The notes beneath the pieces were generated by a model, which ran no database searches, was not told the origin of the DNA, and saw nothing but the letters and a program-made list of their open reading frames with translations. Below, piece by piece: positions 8,814-18,528 of a stretch of DNA of 18,529 nt (its first letter is position 1; each line of letters opens with the position of its first letter). The translations under genes were made by a program, and so were the position numbers. The DNA comes from Candolleomyces eurysporus. Lineage: Eukaryota; Basidiomycota; Agaricomycetes; Agaricales; Psathyrellaceae. The stretch lies in contig JANBPK010001656.1 of the NCBI GenBank assembly GCA_027579435.1, positions 1 to 18,529 of the forward strand. Reading direction: 5' to 3'.

Positions 8814-9956
8814 CTACATGTGAATGGTCAGCAGAATGTCAAAACATCTGGGTATTGAATCTCCAATCGGCAAACGAAAAACCGAGTCAAGCAACAAGGC
8901 CTCATCTAATCCGAGGAAGACGAGCGTGACCCTATGCAAATAAACCGTCAGCTCACCGGATCCAGGCTGGTTGCAAGAAAAAAAACAAAGAGACAGTGAA
9001 AGAGAAGAAGACAGACCTTCCCCATTCCTGCCCATAGTACGACAAGATCCTCAAACCTCCCCACTATCCAACTCCAGCCCAAGCTCAACACGGTATAGGG
9101 CCGAGCCATACTCGCAGGGGCCGCGTTCTGCTGGAAGGTAGGCAGAGAGGTATGGTCCGAGTTCAAAGAGTTTGTCCGAGTCGCCGGTGTGAAGGTTAGC
9201 GACGGAAGTGGAGTTTACGACTACCGCAGTGTTCAATTTAGGGTGCGTAGGTCATGGTAGGGAGAAATTTGACGTACCGCAGGTTTATCGAGAGAGTTTG
9301 CTTCAGATAAGGTAGCAAACGGGTCGGCAAATAACAGAGATTCGTTTCGCCAACGCTCCGTGATAGGAACAACTCACCCTCTCCTAATAATGGCACCGAT
9401 TGACATAAGGTACACCAACCTATTAAGCACGGAACACGTCAATGACCGACAAGAGCGTAGAGATAAATATACCGATTCTTTCGAATCGCAACACCCACAT
9501 CGTTATGTTTGATATAAGCAGGCCTCTTCAGTCAATCTTCCCTATACAACCTCGGACGAATCAAAGTCGACGCCAAACACCTTTTCGCCAACCCGTACTG
9601 CGCAGCACCACGATGTTGCAGCCTCCGCGTCAGGAGGACGAGCGACGGGTAGGATTCGTTTGACAAATTGTTGCTGCACAGTCCCAGAGTCAGTATATAT
9701 ATTATCATGTCCCGTAATACAACGCAATGAGCCTTACCTCGGCACCTTGTTTCAGACATTCGCTCCCAGAAACCTCCAAAGAGTGTCCCCTCTTCCGCAA
9801 CCTGCTGAGCGAAGCCTGAAGACAGCATCGGCAAAGACGGAGGTGGTATCCCCATTGACCGCCAGACGGAGGGCGCTGCGGCATGAGCGTCTCGTTAATT
9901 TCATTTTCGAACGAGGACGGCGGAGGCGGAAGTGAATGCGATGTCAGATAGGGCAA
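8814..9956 (-). pseudogene. Unidentified spliced coding remnant(s)
   Basis: Several minus-strand stretches look coding and are linked by plausible splice sites, but no complete gene can be built. One exon at 9673-9548 reads QQFVKRILPVARPPD, then VGEKVFGVDFDSSEVV. It is preceded by a convincing 64-nt intron at 9674-9737 (GTAAGG donor, CTGAC branch-like site, CAG acceptor), with open frame upstream to about 9956. A second stretch at about 9236-9057 reads VVVNSTSVANLHTGDSDKLF and FELGPYLSAYLPAERGPC. A third at about 8945-8814 is hydrophobic. Stops separate them. I do not recognise the family. A phosphatidylserine-decarboxylase-like segment was considered for the first exon (RxLxPxARP) but is too weak to claim. 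Confidence 0.3.
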
Positions 9957-10905
9957 AGCTTGCTGAGGAACGATACTATGCTGAGCCTGGTGTATCTACA
10001 TCTGCTGGTGCATAAGGCGAGCATACATGGTTGGATTCAGAGGACTGGTGGCTAGGGCGGGGTCCGAGCTATTCCACTACTTCGAGGTCCGAGCCTTGAC
10101 GTTTGCCAGGAGGCTATCTGGAAAACGGAAGTTCCTCGTTGAGAAGAGGGTAAATGAAAGGAAATTTCATGCACCTTCGTGGGATTCGAAATATGGACCC
10201 CATGAGCTCCGGAAAACGTCGGCGGAAAGTGAAGAGGGACGTCGGGACTGGCATTGATGAGGGTTATTGAGTCCGACCGCCGGCAACAGCCGAGCACATA
10301 GGCGTCACTCACCGACAAGCTTGATATTCATCCTACGACCACCGTCTCAAGCTCAAGGCGTAAAAGGGTCCCAGGCCTTGGATAGCCAGGTGCGTTAAGT
10401 TTCCCTTGCCTTTCCTCTGCGACCCTAATCAAGAACTCAAAGCCCTACATATAGCGCATCACCGGTTTCCTTTCACCTCAATATCTATGCCCTAGCGAAT
10501 GTTCGATCGGAGACATGGGTCAACATCGGCCAGAAGCCTTAATTACCCTTCGAACTCGAGCATTGCCATCTCACAGCAACGTGTTCAAACCCTCATTGGA
10601 TCACAGCAGCGGTGAGTCCGCGTCCTTGTTCACGCAACAATCAGACCTCATTGCTCTTCGCAGGGTGACAAACGCACGGAGAGCCCATATTCCTCCAATC
10701 TTCGCTCCATGGAATATCTGCGGTACCACCCATACAAGTTGGTCGGAACCTGCCTACATCCTTCAATTCTCATTTCCATGTCATCTCCAGCATTAACGCT
10801 ACCGTCAAGCGTGTTCACGGTCAATCTACGCAGACAAAATAACCTTGACATATACGAGGAAATACCCACCAGTCTAGGAACACCTTACACGCGACGATGA
10901 AGAAC
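9957..10905. other. No gene recognised; region upstream of the ACL pseudogene
   Basis: This is CpG-rich DNA with short frames on both strands, none convincing. A TACATATAG motif near 10446 followed by a CT-rich stretch (TTTCCTTTCACCTC) resembles a basidiomycete core promoter, and it lies about 450 bp before the first recognisable ATP-citrate lyase codons. It may be the relic promoter and lost 5' exons of that pseudogene. Confidence 0.3.
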
Positions 10906-13900
10906 GACTTCTTGTACCCCACCGACAAGGCCATCTGGATCTCCTGAGATCCCAAGATGAACAACATCGCCCGCCGACTCGTAGCTCCCAAGCTGGGCGG
11001 GTGTTCACCGACGAGCCCGTCGCAAACCCCGGTCAGCTCATCGAGAAAAGGCTGGTCTGTCGGTACTCAACAAGATATGGCACAGGCGGAGGCTTGGATT
11101 GCCGCGCGAGCGGGTAACCCCCCAATGGTGAGTTCCCTGTTTGCATTCTCCTCGCTATCTGGTCGCGCGCTGGTCAACAAAACATGTATATGGGCCACAT
11201 CCCCCTTTAGTCGCGTACTGAACGACGCGGGGCTATCAGACTCAAGGCAAATGACCAGGAATGAGTGTGTCAACGTGGTCGACCTTGCGCATTCGCTTTC
11301 ATTAGCTGTATCTTGTTGTCCCCGTTCTCGATACTGATCAAACTTCCAACCATACAGGCTGAGTCGATTACCAGTACCCCCAGTAAATTCATCGTAGAAC
11401 CCTTCTTACCACTCCCCTCCAACACCAAATATTATGTCTTCTTCGCTTCCGAGTGAGGGTGCCTCGATCCTATTCACCCATAAAGGTGGTGTGGACATTG
11501 TTTTGTCGGCGTCAAGGCCCTGGTTCTCGACATCCCTTTCACGAAGGCTTCCCTTCCCGCAAAACCGTCGCCGACACCCACGTCCCCGCAGAGAAGGACG
11601 CTTTCGTGGACTTCCCCATTCGTCACTATTAAATTGACTACCCCGCTTAATTTGGGATCAACCCCCTCGTCATCTTCAGCGCTGTCAATGGCAGGCAGCC
11701 TCACGTTTACTACCTCGATATGGCCGCCGAGCTCGACCAGACCGTGGAGAGCATCTGTGGCCCCAAGTGGGCCGTTCCTGTGACTTGACTGTCTACCATG
11801 CTGCTGCCAGTCAACGCTGGCCGTGGACCACCAATAGTAAGTTGTGTCTCCTATAATTACAACATTCGCGTCTGACTGGCTTTGCTAGGTCTGGCCTGCT
11901 CCTTTCGGTCGTGATCTCACCAAGGAGGAAGTCTGCATCCAGAAGCTTAATACTTCCACAGGCCCTTCCCCCTAACCTCAATGTGTTGAACCCGGAAAGC
12001 CGCATCTGGACCATGGTTGCCGATGGTGGTGCCTATGCCGTCTGCTCCGACGCCATGGCTGCTCGTGGATACGTACACGAGCTCACAAACTACGCCGCTG
12101 TTGCTTCTGAAGGCCAGACCTACGAATACGCCAAGACTATCAGTGACGTTTTTTTNCTCAGAGTTCAATGACTGTTTCTAACGATCTCCCTAGTCGACCA
12201 CATCACCGATGGCACGTGCCCATCCGCGTCCTCGGTCCCGACAGCCACATCACCGACATCGCCCCCTTCGCTCTCGCCATCGACCTCTCCAAGAGCAAAC
12301 CCTCGAACGCTCTCGCCAGTGGGTTGAAGAGCATCCAACCCAGCGCTCCCCCTGCTCAGGTCGAGCAAATTGGCTCAATTCCCGACGCCAACAAAACTGT
12401 TAGAGCCATCTATCCTGATGGCGAGCGTGCCCAGGCGTCCGACAGCATCGCCCACTTCGAGACCAAAGCCACCCGGAGCAGCCAACCCTGGATCAGGCTT
12501 TTCGATGCCAATACGCGCTCCTTCGTCTACGGTCTCTGACCCCCCCGGGCCGTCCTGGGGCATGCGCGACTTTGACCACTCTTGCGGTCCTCAAAGGCTC
12601 TACGTCGCCGCGATCATCTACTCCTTTGGTGGCCACCACGTCCAGAAGTTCTACAAGAGAATCAAGGAGACCCTCCCCATCTACACCAGCTTGAAACAGG
12701 CCGTTCCATGCACCCTGAAGCCGATATCGTCGTCAATTTCTCCAGCTCTCGAGTACTACCGAGTGCAAGGAGCACGAGCATTTCAAGGCGATTGCTCTCA
12801 TCGCTGAGGGTGTCACTGTCTGCCATGCTCGTGGTTTTCTCGAAGGCCAATTCTAAGGGTATCCTCATCATCAATCCCGGCGCTGTCGGTGTTATCAAGT
12901 CAGGCTACTCTGGGATTCACAGCTCCAGACCGTATGTTCTTTTTCTTGTTTTGCTTGTAATTACTGATTAACCTCTTGCAGTATGATGGGCAACATCGTC
13001 CCTTCCGAGCTCTACCGCTCTATGTCGGTCGGCTACATCTCCAAGTCGGGCAGTATGTCCAACGAACTCAACATTATCTCCATCGTCACCAACAGACGGG
13101 GCCTACGAGGGAATCGCCATCGGCGGTGACCGCTTCCCCGGAACTACCCTTCATCGACCATCTCCTCCGCTACGAAGCTGATTCTGAGCCCAAGATCCTC
13201 GTCCTCGATGAAGTCGGTGGTACGGAAAGAGTACCGTATTATCAAGGCTATCAGGAAGGACGCCCATCGTCGCCCGGGCCAACGATACCTGCGCCAAAAT
13301 GTTCACCACCGAGGTTCAGTTCGGTCACGCTGGCAGTATGGCCAACAGCGACCTCGAGACCGCCGATGCGAAGAACAGGGTGATGAGGGATGCTGGCTTC
13401 GTCGTTCCCGGGACCTGCGAGAGCCTTGTCCAGGCCGACGCCCTGTTCCCAAGGAGGTTGAGCCCCCGCTCCTCTAATCGACCACGTCCAGCGAATGTGG
13501 TCAAGAACTCTTGTATGCTGTTACGAAGATTTTGGAAGTGTGCAAGAAGGATATTGGTTTTAGTGGTGTTGTCTCTCTGCTGGTTCAAGTGGCGTACGTA
13601 TTCCTTATCTCGTATTCCTTATCTTTCTGTTTTCTACCTTACTTTGCTTATTGTTTCCCATTATTCAAGTTTTCCTCCTGGCTACCAAGTTTGTCAAGAT
13701 GGCTCTCACTTCAGATCCATACCCCTGTAAGTCTACACATTAATTAGTATGGTACTTCTAAAATAAAAGAATACAGCTTCCATCTCAGTTGTTTGATAGG
13801 GGGGACTGAGGAAAAGAGAAAAGAAGAAAGAAAATTTATATATTGAGAGAGACCCAAATAAGACAAAATAGGGAAAGCTATAACCATGTATCAGAGAAAG

Positions 13901-14670
13901 AGGAGGTAGAGGATGAGTGGGACAGAACTGGAGATCATCAGTTCAATTCCCAATCCCGACATTTCATACTCACTGCTGACCACAGTCCCACTGTCTGAGC
14001 ACCACCATCACTGCTCATGCTGGCAAGTACTTGATCTTGTCGTTGGCCTCTGGTCTCTTGTCCATTGGTAGCTGATTTGGCGGTGGCCTCAACAAGGCTA
14101 CTTCTACATTCTTCAATGCTTGTGATAATGGTTTGATTTCTTGTTGACCAGTCCAACAAGCATCACAAGCTTGCAATGCTGATTTGACTCCTTGTTGACC
14201 AGGCCAAAAGGCAGAAGAGGCTCAGTGCGTATTTTCGTTGTTACATCTTTGTGTTCTCTAATCCTGATGGTTTATAGTGAGCAGCATTAGCCACAAGATC
14301 AAGAGCTTCAACAGCCCTGGTCTTCATGTCAAGCTTGTGATGGAGTACATGCCTGGCCACAGCTTGCTCAACTATGCTCTCACCATCAAAAAGGTTAGTA
14401 CTGTCAAGAAGGATACTGCAAGTTTTCATTTGTCTCTCTCTTTTTGACCTCATTGGTTGATCACGTTCTTTCCCGCTCATGTCAAATGTTCACAATTGCA
14501 AGGTTGCCTGCTTTGTCAATCTCCTCTGGGACTCTGGAGCCTTCAACCCTGTAGAGGTTGAAGAGTACACTATGATTGGTACTCTCAATGGTCTGTTCAT
14601 ACTTGAAAGGAGCATTTGGTTCATTGGATTTGTACCTTTATCAATGGATCAACATGGTGCCTAGGGCATT
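10906..14670 (+). pseudogene. ATP-citrate lyase pseudogene (fused, animal-like form)
   Basis: ATP-citrate lyase makes cytosolic acetyl-CoA and oxaloacetate from citrate, ATP and CoA. Fragments match the enzyme in order: DFLYPTDKA and [98 protein letters not shown] and SFVYGL; FGGHHVQKFY, PEADIVVNFSSSR, SVGYISKSGSMSNELN, FIDHLLRYEAD, EVQFGHAGSMANSD (containing the phospho-histidine); then the citrate-synthase-like C-terminus: GQELLYA, GKYLILSLASGLLSIG, SHKIKS, YTMIGTLNGLF. Typical introns survive at 11128-11357, 11837-11888, 12932-12981 and 14225-14277, so this is not a retrocopy. Damage includes TGA for Trp at 10945-10947, at least five frame changes, loss of about 75 residues of the CoA-binding region near 12150-12200, and TGA within the C-terminal domain. 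Certainly non-functional as read. Confidence 0.88.
13728..13961. other. Extra sequence inside the ACL pseudogene C-terminal region
   Basis: ACL similarity reaches TKFVKMALTSD at about 13727 and resumes with TADHSPTVS at about 13965. The roughly 235 bp between begin with GTAAGT and include a purine-rich stretch (13798-13870) and AT-rich runs. They could be a long intron, an insertion, or the join between two ACL fragments. Base composition changes from CpG-rich to CpG-poor across this point. Confidence 0.5.
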
Positions 14671-15215
14671 GGGTAAGTGGCACTAAGTGTCCTCCAAGCC
14701 CATTCTTTGTTGGCACCATTTTACTGAATCTACATGACATTATATAGTACATGCATTTGATCTCTTTCTCATTGGACTTGCTGTCATAAACCATCCGTAC
14801 ATGTAGATCTGCTCCCTTTTTCTTTTTTCATCTTGTTTTTCTCCCTGCCTTTATCTTTTAAAGCCATTGCCTCTCTAACTTAAAATCATGTATGGAAATG
14901 ATATCTCTTTTTTCCTGTCTCTGTTATTGTTGTTTTTCTCTGTGGCTGTAGTTGAAAGATCTCTGACATTGATGAGGTTGCCAAGGCATTTTGCTCAGGG
15001 TACTCAAGGGGGCTGGTTGGGGGCCAAGAATGAACTCCATCATCCCACTGGCTTTGTTCTGTCCTTTGGCTGTTCCTGCTATTCAAGTCCACCTTTCCTA
15101 GCTCTGCTTTCTTCCACTCCCTTTGGCTCATCCCTTCCATGCTGCCATTTTCCACACTTTGCTCATGTCATGTCTGCCAATACCACCTCTCTGTACTTAG
15201 TGTTCCTCATGGGTA

Positions 15216-15535
15216 AGCCTTACCTGCCTGATAGGCGGGTAGGATACATGCAGATACAGGTATGAGTGAGGGTCCTGTTACCCACAAGCTTCAAAATGAG
15301 CCCAAGAACAGCCCAAATGGACAAGAATTGACTGAGATACAGTCAATTTAAGTGAATTAGCTTGAATTGACCATGTCCCAGTCAGCTCTGGTCTGTTTTG
15401 AACAATATAAAGCTCTACCTGTGTGGATTACATGTGGATACACAGGTAAAATACACAGCAGGTGCGGGTATGGGTAGGGTCAAAGTTACCCACTGGTAAC
15501 CCATGATGATCACTATCCATACTCAACCGCAGGGA
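15216..15535. repeat. GGGTA/TACCC-rich imperfect inverted-repeat patch
   Basis: The left part contains TACCTGCCTGATAGGCGGGTA, an imperfect palindrome, and AGGGTCCTGTTACCCAC. The right part contains GCGGGTATGGGTAGGGTC followed by TTACCCACTGGTAACCCA. Related words on opposite strands at both ends suggest a small decayed inverted-repeat element. Borders and a target-site duplication could not be fixed. Confidence 0.3.
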
Positions 15536-16174
15536 GTAACATGCCTGGAGCTGGGAAGTTTGCCATCACTTGGCAGGACACAGCAGCTCACATTGGGCTT
15601 CACCAACTCTTGTGCAACAGTGCACAACACTGTGAGCTGGTGTGATACACCATGGGGCACAAGAGGCAACATTGATCACTGACAGTTAACAAGTGTCACC
15701 AAGTATTATATACATAAAACTTGTGTGAAGTGGCCAATGTGTTGCATGGCAAGTTCTGAGGCATTTTTGACTGGAACCAGTGGAAAACAGTGGCCAGAAT
15801 GATGGCTGCAGATGCCAGAAGCACTGTCTTGGCACACAACAACCCCTGTAGTACCTGAGTCAAAAATGCCTTGGAACTTCTGCAGGATGAGCAATTTGGG
15901 TAAGCAAACATCCTTGAGGTTGTTCAAGAGTAACACTGACAAGAGATGAGACAAATTATAGTGAAAGAGAAATAGAGTGAAAATGAATCCTTGAGTAAAA
16001 GAGAGTATGATAGTCAAAGTAGCATCTTAATAGAAATTCATATTCTGACCTGCTGGAGGCTGAAGGCAAACAGCCATACATGTCATGTACCATTAATCAC
16101 CAGTGCTTGATAATAACTGCCAACAACCTGCATTGAACTCCTAGGTTAACTGCAGGACTGCCATTGGCCCCAAA

Positions 16175-16193
16175 GGGGGGGGGGGGGGGGGGG
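16175..16193. repeat. Poly-G run, 19 bases
   Basis: An uninterrupted run of 19 G follows CAAA. It is a homopolymer whose true length is uncertain in most sequencing data, and four or more G-triplets could form a quadruplex. It does not lie in a recognised gene. Confidence 0.9.
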
Positions 16194-16702
16194 AACTGTT
16201 GACTGTCAGGCAAGATTGACCACTTAATGTAGTACAATTTGCTTGGTATTAAAAGGATCAGTGTCTGGAGAATTTTGGTTGTACATTGCAGCAGCACTTT
16301 GGGGCCCATCCCAAAGTGATAGGTGCCCACAAGAAAAAAGAATGTTGGAGAATAAGCTCTTGCTCTGCCTGCCAAAGTGCCTTGGCACCTGCTGTGTGCA
16401 GCATCAGCTGCTTCCCACAGGTTTTATTAGTAGCAGCAGTACATACCAGTGTAGTGGCCTTGTTGGATGATCAACAGTCTTCCATTCTACAATACACACA
16501 AACTAGATATTTGAATGCATTGAATTACTCTTAGATGTATATAGTAATAATCTTGGTTGCAGCAATTCTCAAAAAGCTTGTCAGTTGTATGCAGGATCAA
16601 TAAAAAATGAAAAATAAATCAAAAGCCAGCCAACCCTGAGAGCACCCATGCCTTTTGCACCTGCACTACAATATTCTGTCTCTAAGCCTCCCTCTCTGCA
16701 TA

Positions 16703-16954
16703 ATGCCATTCCAAAAGATTCCATCCAATGTCAAGAGGGCTGCTATAAGGCTATACAAAGCAGACCTACTCAACCTCAGCAATATCTGCATCTGCCTGGG
16801 CATGTCCAGAAGAACATTCTATTGCATGCTCAAACTCTGGCATGAAACTGGAGATGTTGTCAAACACACATTTGGGCTTCCAGGACAATGTTGGCTGCTG
16901 CACTATAACAATATTGACTACCTCCAACACCTTGTTATAAAAGCAGATAAGTAA
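16703..16954 (+). pseudogene. Tc1/mariner-type transposase, N-terminal homeodomain-like fragment
   Basis: The frame begins MPFQKIPSNVKRAAIRLYK and contains LLNLSNICICLGMSRRTFYC, followed by LKLWHETGDVVKHTFGLPG and NIDYLQHL. This is the helix-turn-helix DNA-binding start (KxxAIRLYxxDLL, LGxSRRTF, LWxETGDVVKHTFGxPGRPRLLH) of a transposase family that is abundant in mushroom-forming fungi; that match is from memory. The frame stops after 83 residues at 16952-16954, just after the linker. The DDE catalytic domain is not found downstream in any frame, where a minus-strand unit follows instead. GTAACG at the end could be a splice donor, but no downstream exon is recognisable. It is a truncated, immobile remnant. 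Confidence 0.72.
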
Positions 16955-17016
16955 CGACAGTCAGTGTAGTTCAATGTACCCTACAGAGCAAGTGGGATGC
17001 AACATATTTTTTAGCT

Positions 17017-17522
17017 TCAGTTTGCGCAATCTGCAGGGGACCAGACCTCTACAGTGTCACAGATATCAGCAATTCCACTTGGTTTGAAGCCCATGGCAGC
17101 TAGATTAGGAAGCCAGATGAACAAAAGAACAGAAGAGTTCTGATAGGCATCTTCCTGAAAGCACTGAGTTTGGAAGGCCATGTTGCAGGCAAAACTGGGC
17201 TAGAGAAAGCCATTCACTGATTTGACATCTAAGAGGAATCAGACTATCAGTGTCAACAACAGCTGGTGCAGGTGCCATATATAGGGCTTGAGGTAGTGCC
17301 TGCAGGACTTGAGCCATGCCAAGTATATTGTTAGGGAGCACTATGTTGACAATAGGCTGGGCCAATGCTTGGCGCTCCTTTGTGGCTGCTGTCAACTGAG
17401 CCTGGAGGAGAGTGCTGTTTGGTGCATTGGTGTTAACTGGGTCAAAGAGCTTGTGATGTGGTGGATGGTCTAATGTAGCTATGTCAGGGCCATAAATGTG
17501 GTAGCACCAGACTTGAAGCATG
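17017..17522 (-). pseudogene. SAM-like-domain repeat-family protein, frameshifted
   Basis: The minus-strand frame runs from about 17522 (LQVWCYHIYGPDIATLDHPP) through a proline- and alanine-containing middle (PQALYMAPAPAVVD) to AQFCLQHGLPNSVLS. After a one-base shift near 17151-17160 it continues as EDAYQNSSVLLFIWLPNLAA, then MGFKPSGIADICDTVEVWS, and stops at 17017-17019. The second half resembles a small helical SAM-like domain (FxxxxxLxxMGFxxGEIAxLRxAVExW) found in expanded, function-unknown protein families of agaricomycetes, often beside transposons. Upstream, 17754-17570 has a further open stretch (AKASNLLPGNIALTKKPVQI) that may belong to the same gene. The family assignment is an inference from pattern memory. 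Confidence 0.4.
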
Positions 17523-18111
17523 ATAGACAAGATAATAAACAGTATAATTGCTACAGCTCATTTTTTGACATGCTTGTGAGTTAGCCTTACATGCAGGCTA
17601 TCAGCTGGAACAAAGCCAAAATCTGACAAGCACAATAGTGTGCTGCACTGCCAACAGGCATGGATTTGAACTGGCTTTTTGGTGAGAGCAATATTCCCAG
17701 GCAGGAGATTGGAAGCTTTGGCCACCTTGGTCTTTGCCTTCTTTGCTGGTCAGTGATCAGGCAAGTCTGAATCTCTGGTTCCACCCCTCTGACTCTCTTG
17801 TTCAGCCTGAGTTCAACCAGTTGAGTGGTCTAGTAGATATATAAAGATAGAGGTACTGCACCATATTTTGCACTTGATGCACAATGAGCTGTGCTGCTTG
17901 CTTCCTCCCTCCAGCCTTTGGCTTGGTTAGAAGGTACTGCAATTATTCTTCTCACACACACACACACAACTGACAACCTTTTTGAAAACTGCTGTAAATT
18001 GCTTGACATTGAAAACATACAAAAGATTGAGATGGTAGTAGAAATAAATGGTGCTTATACAGGTCAGAGAAGCAACAATAACAATGATATATGGGATGTA
18101 ATTCTGAGACA
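17523..18111. other. Intergenic with a CA microsatellite; flank of NACHT-WD40 copy 3
   Basis: No gene is recognised beyond the possible extension of the unit to its left. A short CA-dinucleotide microsatellite lies at about 17953-17969. From about 18020 to 18111 the sequence is a diverged version of the array flank (compare AGCAACAATAACAATGATAT with 4325-4350 and the CTGAGA..AT..TGATC join), placing it 3' of the third NACHT-WD40 copy. Confidence 0.5.
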
Positions 18112-18528
18112 TCAATTGTGATCCTTCAACCATTCAGAAACATCAAGAATATAGACCCTGCCAGTGCCACACCCAACAGCTGCAAGTGAAAATGTAGAGT
18201 CAAAAGATACTCCAAAAACCAACCAGCTTGAAGGAAACCAGCAGATTGGAATGACAGTTGTTGACAAAGGCTGGCCAGTCAGCTTGACCATGACTAATCC
18301 AGAAACAGGGGGGTTGTGTTTTGTGAGGTTTGCATAGAATGCTGAAGAGTCTGTAAAAGTCATGCAGGAAAATTTATCCTGAAGAGTGGCAAGAAGAATT
18401 CCTGCTTGGCTGTCCCACAGGCACACTGTCTTGTCATTTGATGTAGATGCTATCCTTTGTCCATCAGGTGAGAAGAAAACACTTATTACCCAATCAGAAT
18501 GGCCTTCAAGAGTGGCAAGAAGAGTTCC
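18112..18528 (-). CDS. NACHT-WD40 (NLR-like) protein, copy 3, C-terminal part (runs off window)
   Basis: An uninterrupted minus-strand frame from the window edge encodes most of one WD40 repeat (GTLLATLEGHSDWVISVFFS, PDGQRIASTSNDKTVCLWD), then the conserved C-terminal tail (STFYAN/SSAFYANL, PICWFPSSW, SFDSTFSLAAVGCGTGRVYI) ending SEWLKDHN with TGA at 18112-18114. It is clearly paralogous to the C-termini at 4383 and 1367. It keeps the extra residues after YIL(D/E)(I/V)S that copy 1 has lost and has no stops in the visible part. Whether the whole gene is intact cannot be seen. It shows that the NLR family continues to the right and that the ACL and transposon block lies within an NLR cluster. 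Confidence 0.85.
   Translation of the reverse strand, partial: GTLLATLEGHSDWVISVFFSPDGQRIASTSNDKTVCLWDSQAGILLATLQDKFSCMTFTDSSAFYANLTKHNPPVSGLVMVKLTGQPLSTTVIPICWFPSSWLVFGVSFDSTFSLAAVGCGTGRVYILDVSEWLKDHN

Larger units (their letters stand above)
14671..16702. other. Repeat-like DNA without a recognised gene
   Basis: About 2 kb of CpG-poor sequence. The longest frames (14888-15265 plus, 15706-16017 minus, 16097-16375 minus) have no recognisable motifs and composition expected of non-coding DNA. It holds the GGGTA-type repeat patch and the poly-G run listed separately. It is probably transposon remnants. Confidence 0.45.

Noticed and set aside
9442..9663. Plus-strand frame of 73 residues
   Set aside because: It shows no motif, and it overlaps a minus-strand exon with better splice-site support.
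12662..12898. Minus-strand frame inside the ACL region
   Set aside because: The plus strand carries ACL motifs in order over the same bases, so this is a shadow.
13938..13952. Possible tRNA or SINE B box (AGTTCAATTCC)
   Set aside because: No matching A box at the right distance and no cloverleaf or acceptor stem could be found around it.
14888..15265. Plus-strand frame with a hydrophobic start resembling a signal peptide
   Set aside because: Composition follows the T-rich non-coding background, there are no recognisable domains, and it ends in the GGGTA repeat patch.
17953..17969. CA-repeat as a possible functional element
   Set aside because: It is a short ordinary microsatellite with no supporting context.
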